Origin: Cryptomeria japonica
Lineage: Eukaryota > Streptophyta > Pinopsida > Cupressales > Cupressaceae
Assembly: GCF_030272615.1 (NCBI RefSeq)
Contig: NC_081408.1
Span: forward strand, 767,471,330 to 767,535,329
DNA: 64,000 bases
Reading direction: 5' to 3'
Made by a program: the position numbers and the translations under genes. Shown piece after piece: positions 30,999 to 41,815 of the stretch. How positions within the stretch are numbered: position 1 is the stretch's first letter; every line of letters begins with the position of its first letter. Below the pieces are notes generated by a model that did no database searches, was not told where the DNA came from, and saw only the letters and a program-made list of their open reading frames with translations.

Positions 30999-32250
30999 TG
31001 TAAAGCGGAAAATCGCAATCGAACCCTAGTTGCTCTCCCCTCTTCCAACTCCGAGGAGAGAGAAGGGAGATCGCTAGGGTTGATGGTTTTCACTTAGGGG
31101 AGACTTTACATTCAAAAGAGGGGTTGAAACCCACAAGATCCAATCCCACACAATGCAAGATTGGATGCTAAATGAGTTTCAAGGGTTAAGACAGCAAGGC
31201 TACCCTCTTTTGTAAAGAATGTGCATAGAATGATTAAGCTAGGAATGCATAGAAAGTGAGAAAGATTTTCTTATAAACTGAGATAGGGATATAGGATGAA
31301 GCTGCGGACCTAGAATTAGTAGTAAAATGTCGATACGGTGCTGTCCTGCAAATTTGAGCAAAAGTTGACGGGACGATGGCGCCCGGCGTGCACACGGTCC
31401 TCCGAAAAATCCGCGAAACGAAGGGGGATCTGTTCGTCTCTGTACAAGGATTCCAGATCTTCAATTTCAGCCGCGTACCTGCAACCTACACACAGAAAAG
31501 CGAAGATGATTAGGGGGTTAGGGATTAGGGCTTTGCCTTTAGGTCAAACCCCGGTTTTGGAATTAACCAAGAAATGAGAAATGCTGTAAATGTAAATGTC
31601 TGTAATGTAAAACAAGTACTAATACCTTGTTGTAAGGATGTTTGTATCCTTATGTGCGAAGGTATAGATGTTGTTGTTTGTTGTATTGTTGTATGTTATA
31701 TGTAGCATGTAGTAAGTGATCTCCTCTTCAATGGTTGAATCCTTGTCTTGAATGCAACACTTAGCCTTGAATGGAGACTTAGAATGAATGCTTGAATGCT
31801 TGAATGCTTGAGTGTTTGAGTATCGTTTCCACGATTTTTCCATCATATCGAATGAAAGAGAAAAATGTATTTTATATACTTGCCAATTAGGGTTAAAAGA
31901 CTGATTTTCCCGACCTTAGGCCGACCAGGAAAGTTTACTTTCCAAATTGCAAACAAAAAGACCCGAAGTCCCATACGAGACCGGGCCCAAAATAGGGCCA
32001 GGGACCAGGGCGCTGGGCACCATGGTCCTGGGGGACCAGGGTGCCCTAAAGGACCAAGGCGCTGGGCGCTCTGGTCCCACCTCCCGGGACAGCAGGGTGC
32101 AAAGGAGGTTCAGGCCAGGGTGCTTGAAAAATGCAGTTTTTAGTGTCGTGGACAAGTTTCGGGGTCTCCATTCAGGTTGCGTGTTGCGTCACCATCGTGA
32201 AGACCGAAATGCAGTCGAAATTGTAAGTGTCACAATTTTAGGACGCTACA
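30999..32250 (-). repeat. TR-GAG element LTR (5' LTR in element sense)
   Basis: 1252 bp, same ends as the other LTR. Carries the hairpin motif at 31371-31400 and an extra short segment near 32040-32060 (GTGCCCTAAAGGACCAAG) absent from the other LTR. Its right end abuts CCCCC and the flanking TAGGTTGGGCACC. Confidence 0.93.
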
Positions 32251-32257
32251 CCCCCCT

Positions 32258-32335
32258 AGGTTGGGCACCATGGTCCCACCCAAGCACCATGGACCCATCT
32301 AGATGTCATGGTCTCACCTAGGCACCATGGACCCA
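32258..32335. repeat. GCACCATGG short repeats, copy A
   Basis: GCACCATGG(T/A)CCCA recurs with spacers of about 20-40 bp (TAGATGTCATGGTCTCACC between). Copy B is at 60400-60478. This is the right flank of the TR-GAG insertion. Confidence 0.8.
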
Positions 32336-32392
32336 TATGGGTGTAATTGACACATATATGTTTGTTAAGTAATCATTTATAGAAAATATGTC

Positions 32393-33448
32393 AAATGAAG
32401 GTATGCTAGAAGTAGAATCAACATCAATTAGGTGAACATTAACAAGAATGAGATTTAAAAGAAAATACATAACATTCACATTGAAAGATGGTCAATAGGA
32501 TTCTTTGGTGGGATTAGAAGGATTATATCCAAGTCTAAATGATGACTCACATGTTTAGTTATCCAAAGGAACTTCGATTCTATGTCAACCATTGCCTCTA
32601 TATCCACTCTTAGCCAAGATATGGAAATTGGGACCATAAAGAGATGCCATTTTTAAAAGATGGCAAATGAAGGTATGCTAGAAGCCTAATCAACATCAAT
32701 TAGGTGAGGATTAAAAAGAAAGAGATTTAAAAGAAAATACATAACATTCACATTGAAAGATGGTCAATGGGATTCTTTGGTGGGATTAGAAGGATTATAT
32801 CCAAGTCCAAATGATGATTTGCATGTGTAGTTATCCAAAAGAACTTCGATTCTATGTCAACCATTTCCTCTATATCCACTCTTAGCCAATATATGGAAAC
32901 TAAGACCAAAAATAGATGCCACTTTTGAAAGAGATGGTGGAGCCTCATACATCTCAATGCCATAAGAAGAATAACTAGAAGAACTAGAAAATTTAGTTGA
33001 AGTAGAAGCAACAATTTGGAAGATGTTGAATTTTTTGTAGAGAAGGAATAGAAAACTTTAAAGGAGATTGAGATGCGAATTTAGTTTGAAAATAAATTTG
33101 TAAGTTCTTATCAGTTGCTTCCAAAGTATACATCTCATTTTCTTAAATGAATTTAAGATTTTAATAGTGTTGAAGGGATCACTTGCATAGAATGAATCTG
33201 AGGTCTCCCTAGAATACGGTTATATGTGAGGGTATTGAGGATGACATGGATAGGTGTAGGTAAAATAGGACCTATCTTAGCATGCAAGGTTATTGTACCT
33301 AGTCATTGTCTACAAATACTATCAAAGACACATATAGAATGAGAATTAGGTTGAATGAGAGAAGAATTGACATTGATATTTTGCTCCAAGTCAATGCTAC
33401 ACACATTAAGGCCAGATCCATTATCTACTAGAGTTAATCTTATAGAAA
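32393..33448 (-). pseudogene. Ty3-gypsy protease fragment with 272-bp duplication, copy A
   Basis: On the minus strand about 33430-33160 reads TLVDNGSGLNVCSIDLEQN, then LGTITLHAKIGPILPTP and TYNRILGRPQIHSMQVIPST, the pattern of a gypsy aspartic protease (DNG in place of DSG, and the LLGRPWIH motif). Further down comes YEAPPSLSKVASIFGL, and FGLGYNPSN-type sequence typical of the post-protease glycine region. That latter part is duplicated in tandem (units at 32393 and 32665). Frames carry stops. The fragment is cut at 33449 by the LTR of another element. Copy B is 60529-61584. Confidence 0.75.
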
Positions 33449-34088
33449 TGTATAATATCCCCCTATGGATATTGATTCAAGTTGCTCTAAATTTGTTGCA
33501 CAAGAACTTCGTGAAAAATCCGCAAGAATTTAATCTTCAAAACATCCAATATTATGTAGACAAATTTCAATTTTAGAACTATAATTGTAGTTTAGAACAA
33601 ACTTTGAAAATCATATGAACATTGCCATTAAATCTTCAATAGAAAAGACAATAGAAATTTATCCAATCTCAACCACAAAATTTATAGTCATATTGGAATT
33701 ATAGGCAATATGAACTTGAAGCACAAAGTGAGACACCTAAGTGATATCTCCAACTGACAATGGGATTTCATCCACTGCCTCCAAGCTTGAGGGTTTGTAT
33801 CCTCAAACCTACTGAAAAGCCCAAGCTTCCCAAAATTTTCCAAGAGAGAACAATAACCAAGCATACCAAAATGATCCTATCAATGTACTTAAATACCACA
33901 TCCTTGTGACTCTTCACATATCCTCTGCCTGTCTCTTGGAATTCCTCTTTAAAAATAAAGTGACTTTATTTTATAATTTGATGTTGACATAAAGTCACTT
34001 AAATCTTCTTTAATAAATAATTAAATTAAAAGTTGTCTTTAAAGTTATTATGTTTTGATAACTTAAAAATTAATTATTTAATTGATTT
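33449..34088 (-). repeat. left LTR of the PDS5-carrying element
   Basis: Aligns with 38618-39258 across shared blocks such as ACATCCAATATTATGTAGAC and AATAAAGTGACTTTATTTT. It lacks the terminal GGACTAATATCC...GACATTACA seen in the other LTR. In copy B (61585-62224) the LTR is followed by 45 bp absent here, containing a purine tract on the minus strand (AAGGAGATAGG) and a CTTGAGGACAAGC motif common just before gypsy 3' LTRs. Confidence 0.82.
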
Positions 34089-35520
34089 CCCAAACAAATC
34101 TGAAAAATGTTTCAACATTCTTGTGATGTATCTACATGATACAATTGAACTCAACATCCCTGTCCAATTCTACTAACCATTGAACAATCCACAAAGAGAA
34201 AACCAAACTGCGTATGTTTCTTGGATCCCATGGCCAAGTTTTAAATCTATTGTCCTCGTTATCTAGAGAAGTCAACTCATTCTTAATTTCTCCTCTGTAA
34301 CCCAGCATAACAACCATCTAAAAGAAATAAACTAATAATCCCGCAAGCTGCGAATCCTCCCTCCAAAGAAGTGGACATCTCATACCATGACAAAATTTGA
34401 TTCTCTGTATACCACTCCGTCAATCTCTTCCCATTTGTCATCCTAAACATATACAACTCATTAATTTTCGAGTTGAATGAGAAATTATATATACTCCTCA
34501 CAATACAATCAAGCTAATAAGTACTCCCTTTTTTGTGTAGAGATTAATGCGCACATCTACTTGACGTATACCTATCATGCTTATGCTGCTCTACTCTATC
34601 AAAACTAAAGTCTAGAAGCCTATTATCATATGAGAACCAGTTTGCAAGACTACTGTAACAAAAGGCATCAGCACTATTAAAATTGATAATCTTTTTTTTA
34701 ACAACCTTAAGAATTCATTTTTTGACATCTACTAGTAACAACTTGTCCATCCTCACTTCCCAAATATGAAAATGACTATATTGAGCACTCACCCTCATGC
34801 TATCAACTACCAACTTCACTAAAAAAACTATTGAAGGGAAATAATTCATAATTACAGTTTCATTCATAGCAATTATTTCTTGAAACAAGTGGCGATTCCT
34901 ACCAAGATTACTTACATAGAGCATATCAATCTCCTTATGTTCATCAAAACCAATCAGCATACTATTGTTTCAACTTACATAGTCTTCATTATCTTTGTCT
35001 TGTTTGAGAATCTTCTCATGCTCGACTTCTTCTAACATTGCAAGATCATTAATCATTTTTGTCCCATGACATAAACCACTATGAAATCTGCCCCTAGAAT
35101 CTGTTATAACAACTAATTCGATGTGGCATATTGGAGCATCATAGAAGAATTGGTCACCAAAATTCATGAATTTTTCTTCATACTGGTCCTTTTGTTCTTC
35201 AATAACATAAAGTGTCTTATTTGAATAGAGAATGGTGCAAACATTATGCTTACTTTCATTCTCACAAAGGGTATTGATTCCTTCAACAATTTGTATGATC
35301 TCCTTGGTCTTAGAATTAAATCCATCTTCCTTGTGAATGGCTGCAATAGAAGTCTGATTTCCAGCCTTATATAATGAGTAATGAGCCATGCTCGGCTGTA
35401 GACAAATCTCGTCCACCTCTCTTTCCTTGTCTTCTCAAACTTGATAGCAAGATCCATGTCCATTAGCAGTTGCAAGTAATCTGATTTCATCTTTTCAAAA
35501 GCTTCTTTGATTGTGCCCAA
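34089..35520 (-). pseudogene. unrecognised frames in the PDS5-carrying element, copy A
   Basis: The minus-strand frames 35520-35164, 35416-34970, 34960-34715 and 34501-34132 look like pieces of one former protein or more. An example is ITDSRGRFHSGLCHGT near 35110, and an in-frame TGA-equivalent break near 34972 splits what is one 233-codon frame in copy B (63595-62894). Residue differences between copies include few silent changes, so there is no sign of selection since duplication. I recognise no domain. Confidence 0.5.
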
Positions 35521-36024
35521 CTAAGTGCCAGTGACTCCACTTGTGACTCCCTTGCGTCTCTCCTCAATTTGAGTTTTCCAAGTAAGATTTTTGTATTTGT
35601 GATATTCATCTTCCCTTGTTAATACTTGCATAACTCTCTCCTCTATGAACAATAATTTGTCCTTCAAATCTTGCAATGCTAAAGGGTTTTGTTCAATTTC
35701 ATCTAAGGTACATGAGCTATCACCCATTAAATTTTCTAATTGGTTATCAATAGTAAAAACATTATCAAACTCAATTGCCTCACTAGATGATAACATGCAC
35801 TCTTCATAAAGCTCTACTGGGACAACTTTGTGATCGTGAGTGGATTTATCAAAGATATTTTTATCTTCACCTACTATATCAATAATGGCTTGCAAATCAC
35901 CAATAAAGAGTTTTGAATACCCCTCACCTATAGATATTGGCTCTTCCTCCATAATATCAGCCTTAGTTGGATGGAAATAATTATCCCTTTTACTTTCATC
36001 ATACACAGTAATAGGTGTATTCAA
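35521..36024 (-). pseudogene. unrecognised acidic 167-residue frame
   Basis: The frame is rich in Asp, Glu and Ile, with SIGEGYSKLFIGDLQAIIDI in the N-terminal half and a predicted helical stretch QDLKDKLLFIEERVMQVL in the second half. It ends at 35521, one codon before the frame continuing with MGTIKEAFEKMK; in copy B the two are joined without a stop, so the original reading frame was longer. No family is recognised. Confidence 0.45.
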
Positions 36025-36129
36025 ATCTGTAATTTATTTTGCTCCTTGTGAGTCATGATTCCATTCTCATCTGCATCTTTGTCCTCATCAGGTCACTTGG
36101 TTGTGATAGGTCGTTCTCCTTATTAACTC

Positions 36130-36178
36130 CACAATTATGATATGATGTCCAGGCCTCCTGACATGTGAAACAAATCTG
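36130..36178 (-). other. Gag-type zinc finger remnant
   Basis: The minus strand reads CFTCQEAWTSYHNC. The spacing CX2CX7HXC with a central tryptophan is the variant zinc finger of plant gypsy (chromovirus-like) Gag proteins. It indicates the parent family of this element. Confidence 0.65.
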
Positions 36179-36284
36179 CTCTCTTCTCATTTAGTTCTTA
36201 CTCTTTTTTGGAGATCCTAAAATCTAAAAACCCAATGAACTTAGCTCCTCTTTAGACAATACTTCCTTGAATTTCTCAATTTTT

Positions 36285-36984
36285 CTATTCAACCAAACTT
36301 CTAAAGAGATCGTAGGTTGCAGTTGAAACATGCAACTCTCTTCTCCATATGCCTAACAAATCAAACCACAACTTCTTACAAACTTCATCATTCTCATCTA
36401 GGATTATGGATAAGATGTCGAACATATCTGACTTAACCTTCTCTCGATGACGTTTCCTGGTTACAACAATGAAACAATGAAATATTTGAATAATCAACTT
36501 ATAAGATTCGAGATCCAACATTAGGTTGAATGACCTCGTCCTTGCTATAATTTGTAAAATTTTAGCCCTTACCAAAAGTAGGGGCTTTGACATTATATAA
36601 CCCATGTAGACTCTCCACAATCAGTTGTAGAACCTCTTTCATTGTATCATCATCATAAGGTACTCAAAGTGTTATAACCCTCATGATCCTAGATAAGAAA
36701 GAAGTAACCACCAACTTAATTTCATCATCCAAATGCCTTAACCACCTATGTTATTTCAAGGTAGTAATTATAGGAGACGGAGCTAATTGCAATGCATTCC
36801 AAGGTAACTGCTCAACAAGGATCAAACAGTTTTCCACCCTTTTAAGCATGTTCATGACATCATCCTTAGATTGAAATTGATCACTGAGCTGAGTACTTGC
36901 TTCATAGAGTGATCTTGCCAAATGTTTAATATCTTCAGTTATCATGGTTCGAACTGAAAAACAAAACTCTGAATCTTCTTCCAA
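36285..36984 (-). pseudogene. PDS5-like: captured fragment of a PDS5-like sister-chromatid cohesion gene
   Basis: The minus strand from 36984 reads FQSKDDVMNMLKRVENCLIL and VEQLPWNAL, then after a stop DDEIKLVVTSFLSRIMRVIT, PYDDDTMKEVLQLIVESLHG, KAPTFGK. After a frame change come KILQIIARTRSFNLMLDLES, FDILSIILDENDEV and a DLLGIWRRE end. These blocks match, in order, the N-terminal HEAT-repeat region of plant PDS5 proteins, which bind cohesin and regulate its hold on chromatin (approximately the first 230-250 residues). I see no intron-sized gap, which suggests capture from processed mRNA. Stops and a frameshift make it a pseudogene. It lies just upstream of the Gag zinc finger within an LTR element. 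Confidence 0.82.
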
Positions 36985-38596
36985 TAGGCTAACAAAACTT
37001 TATCCCAGATGAGTACTACAATAAATAACACACTAATGTCCAACTCTGTTTGCTACTAAATACTGCACCAATCTGTCTTACTTCAATTCACAGACATTTT
37101 AACAAATTGTTGGCATAACGGTGAATATGAAAGTTTTCTGCAACTATTTTGAATGTTGTTGTGATTTCGGCATCTGTAATAGGCTCTCCGTATTTGCTAC
37201 AATTTTCCCCCCATTCAATCTTGAGAGATTTTGTCAAACAGTTGTCCTACAAAAACCCTTTCTTCTGATTTCTTCCTTCTAATGTTCTTTGGTTTTGTTG
37301 ATACATGGTACATTTCGAGTGTTTGGAGACCTTACATCTTAACATGGAGTACAATCAATAATTAATCATTGTTTCAATTTAAAATGCACCAACTGGATAT
37401 CTATGAACAATTTCTATTGCAACTATTCCAAAATTTTCACAAATAGTCAAGAAAACGTGAGTTCTGGACTTGATTTTTGGAAGATAATAACATGAAGTAT
37501 AATGACCAAATCAAAGAACCTGGAGATACCCCTGTGACTTGTTCAAATTACAGTGGTGACACTAGTGCAGTTACCAACAGCGAACAGATTTGTCTATGAT
37601 CTCAGCATTGAATGGATCCAGTTCGCTAGACTCAACCCAAAACGTCTTCACTGGTTAGTCAAACAATAATGATTAGAACCACGCCCAACAATAAATATTC
37701 GTGCCCAGCTACCTAAATTGCCAGTTATAGATTTTGCTTTCAGGTTGGTAACACTTGTAGAGGAATCGCTATTCTCAGGCTAATATCAAATTATAAAGCC
37801 TACACATTCACTCCAGAGTTCGTGTGATCATCTCAAACTCCCCTACCTATAATAATCTCCCTACCTGGATGAATATAGTCGTCTCAAACTCCAGAGCCGT
37901 TAACAGTTTCACCAAAAGGAGGCAAACTCTTTGTAAAACAATTTTCACACATTCAGAGGAAAAACAACTCAGTTAATTCTTGTTTGCGCCACTAAGCACT
38001 CCATGTAACCATAACCTTCTTTTCATGTCCTGTAGATGTCCCATCTAGGTGCCCGGCAGCTCAATGGTCATGTCCAGGAATTTAAGTTGTTTGCCTATTC
38101 AGATTCCCACTAAATCCTGTACAAGAAGCTTAAAGAGATAACGCCTTTCATGAAGAGACGCTGTAGCCTATGTCCGATTCCTTCTATTCTCGTACTAGTT
38201 GAAGCGACCAAAAGACAACCAGCGATTCTGACAGCTTCCACAAATTCGCCAAAATGTGATAGACCTGGTTATCCAAACAACTCTTCTCCTAAATAATCAA
38301 TTCACTCAAACACAAATGACAACGCACAACACCTGGTATATCTTAGTCGACGTTGTACCTTAACCCAAACGCTGACTGTGATCTTTGCTAGTGTTTGTGG
38401 CCCACAACCTGCCACAAACCACATGTCCCATGCCTCATTGATAATGCAACGTACGGTGCTTAAACTGGGCAATATTCATCCCATGAATTTCTGTCGCACT
38501 TCTCAAAACTGCAATCTCTGTGCATTCGCCGAAGGGTCACGCTACTGCAAAATCACCGAGTGCTTCAGTTTTTTCTTATTCATCACAGGCTAGCAT
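36985..38596. other. leader of the PDS5-carrying element, no gene recognised
   Basis: 1.6 kb between the PDS5 fragment and the primer-binding site. Frames are short. The region 37950-38580 is less AT-rich than its neighbours. I see nothing identifiable. Confidence 0.5.
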
Positions 38597-38616
38597 GAAA
38601 ACCAACTCTGGTACCA
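38597..38616 (-). other. primer-binding-site-like sequence
   Basis: The minus strand reads TGGTACCAGAGTTGG next to the LTR. It resembles the initiator-tRNA-Met site TGGTATCAGAGC with one mismatch in the first eleven bases. Confidence 0.7.
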
Positions 38617-38617
38617 C

Positions 38618-39293
38618 TATAATATTTCTTATGGATATTAATTTAGATTACTCTAAATTTATTTCACAAGAATTTCATGAACAATCTGCAAGAATTTAAT
38701 CTCCAAAACATCCAATATTATGTAGACAAATTTCTATTTTAAAACTTTAATTGTAGTTTAGAACAAACTCTAAAAATCATATGAATGTTGCCATTAAATC
38801 TTCAGTAGAAGAAACAACAGAAATATTCAATCTTAGCCACGTAATTTACAATCAGATTGGAATTACGGACAATATGAATTTGAAGCACAAAGTGAGACAC
38901 CTAAGTGATATATCCAACTGACAATGAGATTTCATCCACAGCCTCCAAGCTCGAGGGTTTACGTCCTCAAACCTGCTGAAAAGCCCAAGCTTCCCAGAAT
39001 TTTCCAAGAGAGAACAATAACAAAGCATAAACCAAGTATACCAAAATGAGCCTCTTCGTGTACTTAAATAGCACATCCTTGTGACTCTTCTTCTCTTATC
39101 CTTTGCCTATCTCGTATAATTCTTCTTTAATAATAAAGTGACTTTATTTTATAATTTGATGTTGACATAAAGTCACTTAAATATGCTTTAATAAATAATT
39201 AAATTAAGTTGTCTTTAAAGTTATTATGTTTTGACAATTTAAAACTTAATTATTTAATTGATTTGGACTAATATCCAAAAAAGAGACATTACA
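38618..39293 (-). repeat. right LTR of the PDS5-carrying element (5' LTR in element sense)
   Basis: 676 bp, with minus-strand start TGTAATGTCTC and end ATATTATA. More complete than the left LTR. Contains the AAAGTGACTTTATTTT and ATTATTTAATTGATTT blocks shared with it. Confidence 0.82.
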
Positions 39294-40472
39294 CAATACC
39301 ATTGATAAGAAGAATAATCATGAGAAGATCATATTGATTTTGAATATCTACATGAAGCAACTCATGTTGAGAGAAGACAATATCAACTTTAGTTGCACGC
39401 ATACATTCCAATAGAGAAGTCACATCATGTTGCCAAAGAATACCCAGTCATTTACTTTCCATGCCATGTTAGAAACAAAGAAATAGGTCCATCACGGTGC
39501 CAAAGAACAACCAGTCAATCATTTCCATGGCATCTTCATCACTGATTCTCCATTAAATATCATATCTTTTGTTGTTGTACTATCTTCAATATCGATTTAT
39601 GATTTATGAGCTCTTGCCTGTCGTGGACTTCCTATGTCAGAAGCTTCATAGATAATATCACTTCCATCATTTAGTTTAACTGTGACCAACCATCACTCCA
39701 AAACATTAAGAACCCTCATCATTTTTCCATATTTTTATGAAAATGATATTGGCTGCATGTTGCTTGTAAAATTCAAATCAATGCTACTCGAATCATCTAT
39801 ACCATGTTCCATGCCTCCATAAATGAGAGAAGACCATCAGAATAGAACTAAAAGTACTAACATTTGACATTTTGCTTCCTCTAATAGAATTGTCTTCACT
39901 AACATTGCTATCAATAGAGAGATTATGCTTATACCAATATTAAAATTTTGCCCCCACCATATTGGTGTTCAACCTACAAATTCTATTTATTTATAATGCG
40001 GAGCTTTTGCAAATGTTGACACTTCTCAACCAATGCACCAAGAACTGTTGAAATGAAGCTACGGGTTGAACTTAATTTTCAAAGTTTTCTTGCACAATGG
40101 TTTGATAGTATGTGACCTCCAACATAGTTAAGCAATATAAATCAATGATATTTAATGGCTTGCATGAAGCCTTATCAAAATTTTAAGCAACTCTATTGAT
40201 CGTCAATATATTGTTGCAGACTGCTACAAGTTTCCACACTTCACTGCAAATCTAAACATGGAGAGAAAATGCCATCTCAAGGCTTTGAAAAAATTTTCCA
40301 ATAGAACTCACATAATTGCATCCAACACCCACAAAACTTTGCTGCAAATAAGAAAACAAAAGGCAATCTATTTAAAAATCTAAATACAACTTCCACTGCT
40401 CTATTGATCTTGTTTTTAACTCTTTTGCTAATTTCAGTAAGTGATTGGTATCCACATATGGATAATGTTGAA
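39294..40472 (-). pseudogene. weak gypsy gag-protease linker remnant
   Basis: The first 250 bp on the minus strand carry coding-like sequence (DEDAMEMIDWLFFGTV, ATKVDIVFSQHELLHVDI). This fits the region upstream of the gypsy protease found at 33430, which implies that the element between was inserted into it. Further right, up to 40472, I see no recognisable domain. Confidence 0.4.
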
Positions 40473-40605
40473 GTAGCTTAAGATTCATTATAAAACCACC
40501 AGCCAACAAGCGACTTCTTATGAAAAATGGCATATCACAACACTTCAACATTATGATAAGATGTCGCTTGTTGGCTGGTGGTTATACAATGAATCTTTAA
40601 GCTAC
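40473..40605. repeat. large inverted repeat with about 50-bp arms
   Basis: The left arm 40473-40521 (GTAGCTTAAGATTCATTATA...) pairs with the right arm 40556-40605 (...CAATGAATCTTTAAGCTAC) with few mismatches around a 34-base loop. The core CCACCAGCCAACAAGCGAC is matched exactly by its complement. A second inverted pair, ATGTTGAAG and CTTCAACAT, overlaps the left arm base and the loop. Confidence 0.9.
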
Positions 40606-41690
40606 AAGTCTTCATCATGTCTCTTAAGGAGTGTGGTCGAATTTGCAATTGTAGAATGTATGTCCACGACACTGTTATCCAATTGTTGACAAAAGTGATC
40701 TCGAAAGTCATTTAGCAAGTCAACAAAGAAAAAATATGTGTCAACTTCTATATTCACTACATTGGACTCATCCAGATCTATTTTGAATACATAGAACAAT
40801 GGAGCTACAACTTCATTCATCTCTTGTGTTGAAAATGTTAGCTAGTTTGGATACCTGATTATCGAATTTTAATGTTGTCAAATGACAATTAAAATTCATG
40901 TGTATTATCTCAATTAAATTTTTTATTGTGTTGGACCCAAATGTAATGTGGGAAGCAATTAATTATGTTATTGGGTTGGACCCAAATGTAACATGGAAAG
41001 GCAATTCAATGACTATTGGGCTGGACCCAAATATCTAATGTGGGAAATGTATAATGACAATACAACATTATTTAATTGTCATGCAAGCCAACTTGAGGAT
41101 GATTGGCACAAAAAGGGTGATATATAAACCACTTCAAAATGAAGTCATTTACAAACAATCATTTATCAAATTCTATCTGCTCTCCTAGCAACAATTCCCT
41201 CTCATGTGAACTTGTATAAGGCGATTGTGCAAAAACTCTTCAAGGTTGAATGTGGCAAAGTTGTCAAAGTTCTTCATAAGGCTCTTGAGCAAATCTGATC
41301 TGGAGATCTGCTCCTCCTCCTTATCATCTGCTATTAATAAAGGGTTGCATTCATCACTGATATCTTGAACAACAATCTGAGATAAGTCATTGCCTTGTAA
41401 ACTGTCTATATTTGAGATAATACATATCACATTTAAAGGCTAGGTTTTTCACCTCTAAGAGGGAGGCTTTCCTAGGCTATTGGTGTCTTGTGTCTTGTGT
41501 TTTATTGTTGTTATTGTTTATTCACAAGCTGATTATAATCTAATTGGTTAAATTAACATTTGATTGCTTAAAATTAACACCTTGCACATATCTAATTCTC
41601 AGGTTAAGTTTTGCAAAAATGAGCAATATATCTTTCAATAATTCCTGATTTGAAATTGCCGAATTAGAATCTCTAAAAAAATGCACATCT
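40606..41690. other. non-coding DNA with short repeats and a TATA-like site
   Basis: TTGG(G/A)CTGGACCCAAAT-type units recur three times between 40925 and 41050. TATATAAACC near 41130 is a good TATA match and lies in LTR-like DNA. An 81-codon minus-strand frame (41430-41185) has no recognised domain and I do not call it a gene. Confidence 0.5.
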
Positions 41691-41691
41691 G

Positions 41692-41815
41692 GATGTGTAC
41701 GTTTCACATCATGTTTTGTATCCTAGAAGAACTGATTACAGATATTGCTTTGGATGTGTACATTTCACATCATTCTTTGTATCCTGGAAGAACTGATTAC
41801 AGATACTGCTTTTCC
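41692..41815. repeat. 62-bp tandem duplication
   Basis: GGATGTGTACGTTTCACATC... and GGATGTGTACATTTCACATC... follow head to tail, both running through AGAACTGATTACAGATA. Confidence 0.9.

Larger units (their letters stand above)
24395..32255 (-). mobile_element. gag-only LTR retrotransposon (TR-GAG-like) with CCCCC target-site duplication
   Basis: Two LTRs in direct orientation (24400-25633 and 30999-32250) flank 5.4 kb of internal DNA. CCCCC borders the element on both sides (24395-24399 and 32251-32255). Copy B at about 60390 has the uninterrupted site with a single run of six C. A primer-binding-site candidate lies next to the right LTR and a polypurine tract next to the left LTR, so the element is transcribed from the minus strand. 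The only large gene is a Gag-protease frame. No RT, RNase H or integrase is present, and no gap suggests they were deleted. It would need enzymes from a partner element. The first stretch of the LTRs differs at about 3 of 113 bases, suggesting a fairly recent insertion. Confidence 0.93.
33449..39293 (-). mobile_element. non-autonomous LTR element with captured PDS5 fragment
   Basis: LTRs at 33449-34088 (truncated by about 35 bp at its element-5' end) and 38618-39293 lie in direct orientation and are similar over about 640 bp. A primer-binding-site-like TGGTACCAGAGTTGG on the minus strand abuts the right LTR, so the element reads on the minus strand. The interior has a Gag-type zinc finger, an N-terminal piece of a PDS5-like host gene and unrecognised frames, but no RT or integrase that I can see. 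No matching target-site duplication was found (AGAAA against CAATA), which may reflect decay or recombination. Its left end interrupts a gypsy protease. Copy B begins at 61585 and runs off the window. Confidence 0.78.

Noticed and set aside
32748-33014. 88-codon leucine-rich minus-strand frame, also at 60884-61150
   Set aside because: Out of frame with the recognisable gypsy protease-region sequence on the same strand; kept only because the DNA is duplicated.
38378-38593. 71-codon plus-strand frame with several cysteines
   Set aside because: Lies antisense to the element leader, has no domain, and overlaps the primer-binding-site region.
41185-41430. 81-codon acidic frame
   Set aside because: Plausible composition but no homologous copy, no domain and no supporting neighbours; noted only in the surrounding region entry.
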